From: Thioclava arctica
GTDB taxonomy: Bacteria > Pseudomonadota > Alphaproteobacteria > Rhodobacterales > Rhodobacteraceae
DNA: 64,000 nucleotides
Reading direction: 5' to 3'
NCBI RefSeq assembly: GCF_040892615.1
Contig: NZ_JBFRYC010000007.1
Span: forward strand, 62,001 to 126,000
Part shown: positions 58,129 through 64,000 of the stretch, in pieces
How positions within the stretch are numbered: position 1 is the stretch's first letter
How the letters are laid out: every line of letters starts with the position of its first letter
The notes under the pieces: generated by a model
Database searches by the model: none
What the model saw: the letters and a program-made list of their open reading frames with translations, nothing else
What the model was told of the DNA's origin: nothing
Program-made: the position numbers and the translations under genes

Positions 58129-60672
58129 TCAAGGCGTGCTGCGCCCGCGCGGAGCCAAAAGTGCAAAATGCGCTGCGGCTAAACGCGCAACGGGCACACG
58201 AAACGGTGAACAAGACACATAATCGAACCCGGCGGCGCGACAAAACGCGATTGATTCGGGGTTGCCGCCATGCTCGCCACAGACCGAGATCGTGATGTCT
58301 GGGCGCGCCCCACGCCCCCGCGCCGCCCCCATCAACAACAGCTCGCCCACGCCCTCGACATCAAGAATGTGGAACGGGTCTTCTTCATAGACCTGCTGAT
58401 TGACGTAGGTGGACATGAACCGCCCCGCATCGTCGCGCGACAGCCCATAGGTCATTTGCGTCAAGTCATTGGTGCCAAAGGACAAGAAGGCCGCGTGTTC
58501 AGCGATTTCCCCGGCACGCAAAGCCGCACGCGGGGTTTCCACCATCACGCCAAGGCGGTAGGTGAAGGACGATTTCGTCTCATTGCGCACGGTGGCGGCG
58601 ACGGCATCGATGCGGGTCTTCACGAGCTCGACCTCACGCGAGGCCGAGACCAGCGGGATCATGATATCGGGCACGATTTCCGCACCGCGCCGTTTGGCCT
58701 CGACCGTCGCTTCAAAGATCGCGCGCGCCTGCATGTCGTAAATTTCGGGCACGGTGATACCCAAACGCACGCCGCGCATCCCCAGCATCGGGTTGAACTC
58801 GCTCAGCGCCTCACAACGGCGCATCACGTCCGATAGCGGACGATCCAACGCCTCGGCCAATTCGCGCATCCCCTCGCGGTCATGGGGCAGGAATTCGTGC
58901 AAGGGCGGGTCGAACAGACGAATGCAGACCGGCTGGCCCTTCATCAACTCAAACAGGGTCAGGAAATCGGCGCGCTGCATCGGTAGCAGCCGTTCCAGCG
59001 AAGCGCGACGATCCTCGGGGCTGTCGGCAAAGATCATCTCGCGCATGACGGTCAGGCGATCTTCGTCGAAAAACATATGCTCGGTGCGACACAGACCGAT
59101 TCCGTCGGCCTCAAACATCAGCGCGGTGCGCGCATCATCGGGCGTGTCGGCATTGGCGCGAATCCCGATATCGCGCACCAGATCGGCCCAGTGCAGCAAC
59201 GTGCGAAACCCGTCATCCAGCGCAGGCGCCAGCATCTCGGCGCTGCCCACCAGAACCTCGCCATTGGTGCCATCCAGCGTGACGATATCGCCCTCGCGGA
59301 AAATCCGCCCCTTGGGGCCGCGAAACTGGCGCTCGCGGGCGTTCAGTTCGATCTCGGAACAGCCCACGATACAGGGCAGGCCCAGACCGCGCGCGATCAC
59401 CGCCGCGTGGCTGGTCATGCCGCCGCGTTCGGTCAGCACCGCCACGGCGGCGTGCATGCCGCGAATATCCTCGGGCGAGGTTTCGCGGCGCACCAGAATG
59501 CAGGGTTCGTCGCGCGCGGCGGCGGCCTGCGCGGCGGCGGCCGTGAACACGATCTTGCCCGTTGCCGCCCCCGGCGAGGCCGCGATGCCGCGCGCCAGCA
59601 CATCGCGGGGCGCGCGCGGATCAACCTGATAATGCAGCAATTCCGTGATCGCGCGGGGTTCGACGCGCAGCAACGCATCCTCGCGCGAAATCACCTTATC
59701 CTCGGCCAGCGCGACCGCGATGCGCACCGTGGCGCGCGACGAGCGCGGCACGCGCACCGCATCAATCACATGGACCTGACCCGATTCAACGGTGAATTCG
59801 AGCTGCATCTCTTCGCGCAGTTTTACCCGACACGCCGCGCCATATTCACAGAGCTGGTCAAAGACGCGCTGGTCGGCCTCTTGCAGCGAGGCTCCGCGCG
59901 GATCGCGTGTCAGATACAGCGCCTCGATCGCGGCTTTGCGACCTTGGCTTTGGCCGCGAAACCGACCCGTGACCTGCGTCGCGCCCGTCACCGGATCGAC
60001 GAATTGGATGGTGCCCGAGCCCGACAGCCCCGGCCCGATCCCAAGCGCCATTTCCTGCACCAACAGCCCGAGGGCGGCATCGGGTGGCGCGCCCTTGGCC
60101 TGACGCAGCAACCGCGCGGTCGTGCCTTCCCAAGCGCGCGCCATCGAACGCAGCACCTCACCCAATTGACGCGCAGGCGATTGCGGGAAACGCTCGTCCG
60201 TCTCTTCCTCAAAGGCGTCAAGCGCGAGGTCTAGCGCGCCCGGCCCCGAATCCTGCTGAAACATATCCGGATCGAGACGCGCGACATGGATTGCATATAG
60301 CTGCACGAAGCGCAGATAGAGCGCATCCGCCGCCTCGGAGCCGTGGGTGTTGGAGAGATGCGCGTGCATATCGTCGTTCATACCGACATTGAGCACCGTG
60401 CCCGGCCCGCCCCATTCGGGGTTTTCCGGGCTTGAGCGCACCGAGACCAGCATATGCGGGCCGAATTCCTTGACCAGCGCGACGGTGTCGATGCTTTGCC
60501 CTGCGGCGATAGCGCGCACGGTTTGGGCGGGCAGCGACACGGTTGTGGGCACCGGCAAATCCAGCCGGATCAGCCGTTGCAGGCATTTCGCACGCCAGCC
60601 GTGAGTCGCCGTCCCGACCGAAGCCGAGGGCGTCAGGGTGACAAAGTCAGCGATTTCAAACAGTTTCTGCAT
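58129..60672 (-). CDS. ppdK: Pyruvate-phosphate-dikinase-like protein with altered nucleotide-binding half
   Basis: An 847-residue protein. The central swivelling domain has the phospho-His in ERGGMTSHAAVIARG (about residue 418); the C-terminal PEP/pyruvate barrel has EADGIGLCRTEHMFF, GVMVETPRAAL and SVCGEHGGNP (catalytic Cys about residue 800). The N-terminal ATP-grasp part is changed: the usual GGKGAN-type loop reads SVGTATHGWRAKCL, and the SMPGMMDT phosphate loop reads NPEWGGPGTVLN. It is about 30 residues short of canonical PPDK. ATG 60672 is chosen; GTG 60690 is possible. It follows glyS in a conserved order. Confidence 0.85.
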   Translation of the reverse strand: MQKLFEIADFVTLTPSASVGTATHGWRAKCLQRLIRLDLPVPTTVSLPAQTVRAIAAGQSIDTVALVKEFGPHMLVSVRSSPENPEWGGPGTVLNVGMNDDMHAHLSNTHGSEAADALYLRFVQLYAIHVARLDPDMFQQDSGPGALDLALDAFEEETDERFPQSPARQLGEVLRSMARAWEGTTARLLRQAKGAPPDAALGLLVQEMALGIGPGLSGSGTIQFVDPVTGATQVTGRFRGQSQGRKAAIEALYLTRDPRGASLQEADQRVFDQLCEYGAACRVKLREEMQLEFTVESGQVHVIDAVRVPRSSRATVRIAVALAEDKVISREDALLRVEPRAITELLHYQVDPRAPRDVLARGIAASPGAATGKIVFTAAAAQAAAARDEPCILVRRETSPEDIRGMHAAVAVLTERGGMTSHAAVIARGLGLPCIVGCSEIELNARERQFRGPKGRIFREGDIVTLDGTNGEVLVGSAEMLAPALDDGFRTLLHWADLVRDIGIRANADTPDDARTALMFEADGIGLCRTEHMFFDEDRLTVMREMIFADSPEDRRASLERLLPMQRADFLTLFELMKGQPVCIRLFDPPLHEFLPHDREGMRELAEALDRPLSDVMRRCEALSEFNPMLGMRGVRLGITVPEIYDMQARAIFEATVEAKRRGAEIVPDIMIPLVSASREVELVKTRIDAVAATVRNETKSSFTYRLGVMVETPRAALRAGEIAEHAAFLSFGTNDLTQMTYGLSRDDAGRFMSTYVNQQVYEEDPFHILDVEGVGELLLMGAARGRGARPDITISVCGEHGGNPESIAFCRAAGFDYVSCSPFRVPVARLAAAHFALLAPRGRSTP

Positions 60673-60800
60673 TGCAGCATAAATCTCCACTCAGGCAGGA
60701 TAGGGCGATTTTGCGCACTCGCAAGTGCGCCGGCACGAGAAACGACGCAGCGTTACCCGCGCGCCCTGTCGCGACGTTGGGACAAGGTCCGCGGGCGGGA

Positions 60801-60834
60801 GCCTCCGGCGGGAGTATTTTTGGCCAGATGAAAG
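60801..60834. repeat. Short interspersed intergenic repeat (copy 2)
   Basis: GCCTCCGGCGGGAGTATTTT then TGGCCAGATGAAAG, between glyS and the PPDK-like gene. It shares the CCG-CGGG-A-TATTT-GG pattern with 41768-41796. Probably a repeat common in this bacterial family. Confidence 0.55.
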
Positions 60835-60837
60835 GGC

Positions 60838-62919
60838 TTAGCCCTCGATTCGGGTGAGGTCGGCCACGCTGAGGCAGATTTGGCGGATGCGCGAGAGCAG
60901 GTTGAGGCGGTTGCGCCGGATCACTTCGCTGTCGGTATTGATCTGCACCGCCTCGAAGAACGCATCAATGGGGCTGCGCAGATCGGCCATTGCGGCCATT
61001 GCGGTGGCGAAATCTTCGGACTCCATCGCCGGGGCGATCTGGGCCTCGGCGGCGTCGAGCGCGGCGAAGAGGGCTTTTTCCTCGGGCGTTTCGGCGAATT
61101 TCACATCCGCGCCAAAGGAATATTCGACCCCGTCTTTTTCCTCGGCTTGGGTGAGGATGTTATTGGCCCGCTTAAAGCCTTGGATCAGGTTCGCGCCATC
61201 CTCGGTCTTGAGGGTTTGCGACAGAGCCTGTGCGCGTTTCACGACGAGGGTGAGATCGTCGTTGCCGGGCATGGCAAGCACGGCGTCGATCACGTCATGG
61301 CGGATACCTTGGTCTTTGAGGAAGACTTTGAGGCGGTCGTGGAAGAAGGAGAGGAGGTCGTCTCGCGGTGATACAGTGTCTACTGCGGCGTTTAGTGCGA
61401 GACCAATGCGAAGAGTTTTCAAAATTTCCAACCGCAGTCCATTCTCCAGCACCAACCGGATCACGCCCAGTGCCGCGCGGCGCAGCGCAAAGGGGTCTTT
61501 CGACCCTGTGGGTTTCTCGTCGATCGCCCAGAAACCGGTCAGCGTGTCGATCTTGTCGGCCAGCGCGACGGCGACCGAGACGGGCTCGCTGGGCACGGCG
61601 TCGGACGGGCCAAGCGGTGCGTAATGGTCGCGCACGGCGTCGGCCACGCGATCATCGAGACTAGCACTTTTTGCATAATATCGGCCCATCACCCCCTGCA
61701 GTTCGGGGAATTCATAGACCATTTCCGACCTTAGATCGGCTTTGGCAACGCGGGCAGCCTCGGAGGCGAGGTCGGGGCTGGCGCCCACCAGCGGGGCGAT
61801 TTCGCGCGCCAGTGACTCGATGCGGCGGATGCGCTGGCCCTGAGAGCCCAGCTTGTTGTGGAAGGTCACGGCATCCAGACCCGCGGCCATGCCTTCGAGC
61901 CCGTGGGTCTTGATCGTGCGCTGATCGTTTTCCCAGAAGAATTTGGCATCCGACAGACGCGCCGAGAGAACCTTTTGGTTGCCCGCAAGGATGGTCGCGC
62001 CGTGATCGGCAGTTTCGCGGTTGGCGACGGTCACGAAACCCTCGATCCGGCCGGTTTTCGGGTTTTTCACCGAGAAGAATTTTTGATGCTCTTTCATCGA
62101 GGTTTGCAGCACCTCGGGCGGCAGGTCGAGGAATTCATCGTCGATCTGCCCCATCAGCGTCACAGGCCATTCGACCAGCCCGGCGACCTCGGCCAGAAGG
62201 CCTTTGTCTTCAACGACTTCCCAGCCCTTGGCAAAGGCCATTTGCTGCGCGTCATGCCAGATCGTGGCGACGCGGCTCTCGGAATCGAGCACGACCTTGC
62301 CCGCCTTGAGCTGGCGCGCGTAGCTTTCAAACCCGCCGACCGAAAACGCATCGGGGGCCATGAAGCGGTGCCCGCGCGTGCTGTCGCCCGCGATGATGCC
62401 ATCGACATCAAGCGGGACGATGGTGGCGCCGGCCTCATCGGACAGGATCGCGAGGATCGAATGCAGCGGGCGCACCCAGCGCAAGCTGCCCGCGCCCCAG
62501 CGCATGGATTTCGGCCAGGGGAAGTTGCGGATCGTGTGTTCGAGCACCTCGGCCACGATCTCGGTCGCGGGGCGGCCGGGGCGTTCGATGGTGGCGAAGT
62601 AGACTTGCCCTTTTTTGTCGTCGCGGATTTCCAGTTGGTCCTTCGAAAGACCAGTGGCGCGCAAAAATCCGTCGAGCGCCTTTTCGGGGGCGTCGGTGCG
62701 CGGGCCTTTGCGTTCCTCGCGCAGGGTGGGCGAGTTGGCGGTCAGCCCCTCGATGGCCAGCACCAGACGGCGCGGCGTGGAAAACGCGCCCGCATGGGCG
62801 TAGGTCAGCCCGGCCTCGACCACGCCATCGGTGATCAGCTTTTGCAGATCGGCGCGCGCGCGCGGCTGCATCCGGGCCGGGATTTCCTCGGAGAACAGTT
62901 CAATCAAGAGATCGGGCAT
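60838..62919 (-). CDS. glyS: Glycyl-tRNA synthetase beta subunit
   Basis: A 693-residue protein. LLIELFSEEIPARMQPRAR is the typical start; FVTVANRETADHGATILAGNQKVLSARLSDAKFFWENDQ is the GlyS core; QPREFFDAV-like SPIDAFFEAVQINTDSEVIRRNRL closes it. It joins GlyQ to charge tRNA-Gly. One base separates it from the small membrane gene upstream. Confidence 0.97.
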   Translation of the reverse strand: MPDLLIELFSEEIPARMQPRARADLQKLITDGVVEAGLTYAHAGAFSTPRRLVLAIEGLTANSPTLREERKGPRTDAPEKALDGFLRATGLSKDQLEIRDDKKGQVYFATIERPGRPATEIVAEVLEHTIRNFPWPKSMRWGAGSLRWVRPLHSILAILSDEAGATIVPLDVDGIIAGDSTRGHRFMAPDAFSVGGFESYARQLKAGKVVLDSESRVATIWHDAQQMAFAKGWEVVEDKGLLAEVAGLVEWPVTLMGQIDDEFLDLPPEVLQTSMKEHQKFFSVKNPKTGRIEGFVTVANRETADHGATILAGNQKVLSARLSDAKFFWENDQRTIKTHGLEGMAAGLDAVTFHNKLGSQGQRIRRIESLAREIAPLVGASPDLASEAARVAKADLRSEMVYEFPELQGVMGRYYAKSASLDDRVADAVRDHYAPLGPSDAVPSEPVSVAVALADKIDTLTGFWAIDEKPTGSKDPFALRRAALGVIRLVLENGLRLEILKTLRIGLALNAAVDTVSPRDDLLSFFHDRLKVFLKDQGIRHDVIDAVLAMPGNDDLTLVVKRAQALSQTLKTEDGANLIQGFKRANNILTQAEEKDGVEYSFGADVKFAETPEEKALFAALDAAEAQIAPAMESEDFATAMAAMADLRSPIDAFFEAVQINTDSEVIRRNRLNLLSRIRQICLSVADLTRIEG

Positions 62920-62920
62920 G

Positions 62921-63394
62921 TCACTTCTCCGCTTCGGAATTCAATTGGTGCCAGACATAGGCCTGACCGTCGGGATAGATTGCCACGACGCGATCAACGC
63001 CGGGGTGAATGTCGTGCTGAGACAGGAAGGCCACGGCGCGCCCGGCTTCTAGATCGGCGCCGATGCGTTTGGCATCAAAGCAGTCGAACCATCTTGGCCC
63101 GATCAGCGGCGTGGGTTTGTCGTAGACCTGAAAGGTTTCGGTGGCCGTGGGCAGCGACAGATCGGTGCGAAAACAGGCGCGGTAGCGCAGCGGCGAGCTG
63201 TCGGCGTCAATGCCCTGATAGCCCGCAACATCCAGCGGGTCGAGCGTGCCGCCAAGCTCGGCCAGCGTAATCGCAGCGCCCGGAGCCGTAGCCGAGACGG
63301 TCTGATAATAGCCATATTCCTGCGCGTAATAGACGCCCGCGCCAAAGGCCAGCGCGATCAACACGATGCCGCCCCCGATATATTTGCCATTCAC
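62921..63394 (-). CDS. Small membrane-anchored protein (DUF6446-like)
   Basis: A 157-residue protein with one N-terminal membrane helix (GGGIVLIALAFGAGVYYAQ). The extracytoplasmic part has RACFRTDL and RWFDCFDAKRIGADLEAGRAVAFLSQ. The start is GTG 63394, overlapping the glyQ stop (GTGA). Similar proteins stand between glyQ and glyS in this family; I recall the name DUF6446 for them, but did not check it. Confidence 0.75.
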   Translation of the reverse strand: MNGKYIGGGIVLIALAFGAGVYYAQEYGYYQTVSATAPGAAITLAELGGTLDPLDVAGYQGIDADSSPLRYRACFRTDLSLPTATETFQVYDKPTPLIGPRWFDCFDAKRIGADLEAGRAVAFLSQHDIHPGVDRVVAIYPDGQAYVWHQLNSEAEK

Positions 63395-64000
63395 GCTGCG
63401 GCCCCGTTCGGTTGCGCCCCGCCCGCCTCGGTGCGCACAAAGGCATCGGCGCAAGCTTTGGCGAGCGCGCGCACACGCCCGATATAGGCTTGGCGTTCGG
63501 TGACCGAGATCACGCCGCGCGCATCGAGCAGGTTGAACAGGTGGCTCGCCTTGATGCATTGATCATAGGCCGGGTGCGCCATGATGATCTTGCGGCCCGC
63601 ATCGTCGGTATCGTCACTGGCAAGGATGCGGCCACATTCGGCCTCGGCATCCTCGAAATGGCGCAACAGCGTGTCGGTATCGGCCACGTCGAAATTCCAG
63701 CGCGAATATTCCTGCTCGGTCTGGCGGAACACATCGCCATATTTCAGCGCGATGGGCGCGGAGGGGTCGTTATAGGGCATGTCCATCACGTGATCGATGC
63801 CCAGCACATACATTGCCAGACGCTCAAGCCCGTAGGTCAGCTCGCCCGCGACGGGTTTGCAGTCATGCCCCCCGACCTGTTGGAAATAGGTGAATTGCGA
63901 CACTTCCATGCCGTCGCACCAGACTTCCCAGCCAAGACCCCAGGCGCCCAAAGTGGGGCTTTCCCAGTCATCCTCGACAAAGCGGATGTCGTGCAAGTCC
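63391..64000 (-). CDS. glyQ: Glycyl-tRNA synthetase alpha subunit (5' end outside window)
   Basis: The last 202 codons are seen; the gene continues past the window end. ESPTLGAWGLGWEVWCDGMEVSQFTYFQQVGG and PVAGELTYGLERLAMYVLGID are diagnostic of GlyQ. The catalytic domain's class II motifs 2 and 3 lie in this part. Its stop overlaps the start of the next gene. Confidence 0.97.
   Translation of the reverse strand, partial: DLHDIRFVEDDWESPTLGAWGLGWEVWCDGMEVSQFTYFQQVGGHDCKPVAGELTYGLERLAMYVLGIDHVMDMPYNDPSAPIALKYGDVFRQTEQEYSRWNFDVADTDTLLRHFEDAEAECGRILASDDTDDAGRKIIMAHPAYDQCIKASHLFNLLDARGVISVTERQAYIGRVRALAKACADAFVRTEAGGAQPNGAAA

Noticed and set aside
59077..60234. 385-codon frame antisense to the PPDK-like gene
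   Set aside because: Shadow frame without recognisable features; the opposite strand has clear catalytic motifs.
1..64000. CRISPR array, rRNA operon, replication origin
   Set aside because: No regularly spaced repeats, rRNA sequence or DnaA-box cluster was seen.

Overview
The window is a high-GC (roughly 60-65 percent) alphaproteobacterial chromosome segment, most likely from the Rhodobacteraceae (Rhodobacter/Roseobacter group). Reasons: the gene orders irr/fabA-fabB-fabI, dacA-tmk-holB-tatD-PhnP-like hydrolase, ureDABC-EFG next to urtABCDE, folB/folP-glmM, and glyQ-DUF6446-like-glyS-ppdK; an Irr-type Fur regulator; and the dense packing with ATGA overlaps. No rRNA, CRISPR array or replication origin was seen.

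Layout. (1) 1-8.5 kb is a phosphorus-acquisition region: the tail of a histidine phosphatase, a secreted phosphoesterase/phospholipase C, a di-haem cytochrome c peroxidase, and a phnCDEE phosphonate transporter followed by a phn-type hexapeptide acetyltransferase. A well-formed direct-repeat Pho box lies before the phosphoesterase and a weaker one before phnC. No C-P lyase gene is present, and the cluster ends at a decayed IS3-family transposase. (2) 9.1-12 kb is a minus-strand group of envelope genes: cytochrome b561-like protein, TAT-exported beta-carbonic-anhydrase-like protein, four-EF-hand protein and two small exported low-complexity proteins. (3) 12.2-17.86 kb is a 5.6-kb integrated islet bounded by a 15-bp direct repeat that is the 3' end of tRNA-Ser(UGA). 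It carries a P4-type integrase, an AT-rich unknown gene, AlpA-like and winged-helix regulators, a 33-residue coupled ORF, a primase-polymerase and a GGQAIVG/Cys-His protein pair with a small secreted protein between them, but no capsid or conjugation gene. It is the best candidate for a little-described system here.

(4) 18-25 kb holds cell-envelope and replication housekeeping genes (SPOR lipoprotein, D,D-carboxypeptidase, tmk, holB, tatD, MBL hydrolase, AEC transporter). (5) 24.7-27.8 kb is Irr divergent from fabA-fabB-fabI (unsaturated fatty acid synthesis). (6) 27.9-39 kb is mixed: HAD hydrolase, alpha/beta hydrolase, DMT transporter, EF-P with its divergent lysyl-ligase EpmA, a serine hydrolase, MarR, SdhE, an XRE regulator, an aspartate aminotransferase, a CHAP lipoprotein and several uncharacterised proteins.

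(7) 39-51 kb is a complete urea module on the minus strand: ureD, ureA, a previously unlisted 59-residue exported ORF, ureB, ureC, ureE, ureF, ureG, then the urea ABC transporter urtABCDE. One 120-codon gene on the opposite strand interrupts ureC and ureE. Transporter genes are separated by strong hairpins, and urtA has a structured 269-bp leader. (8) 51.2-53.7 kb has two overlapping Lrp/AsnC genes divergent from ilvC; a near-perfect 16-bp inverted repeat spans the shared promoter region. (9) 53.8-64 kb has glmM-folP, a FolB fusion, a cell-wall hydrolase, a PPDK-like protein with an altered nucleotide-binding half, and glyS/glyQ, the latter cut by the window end.

All calls come from reading the sequence and translated motifs. 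No database search was run, so family names rest on recognised motifs and gene context.
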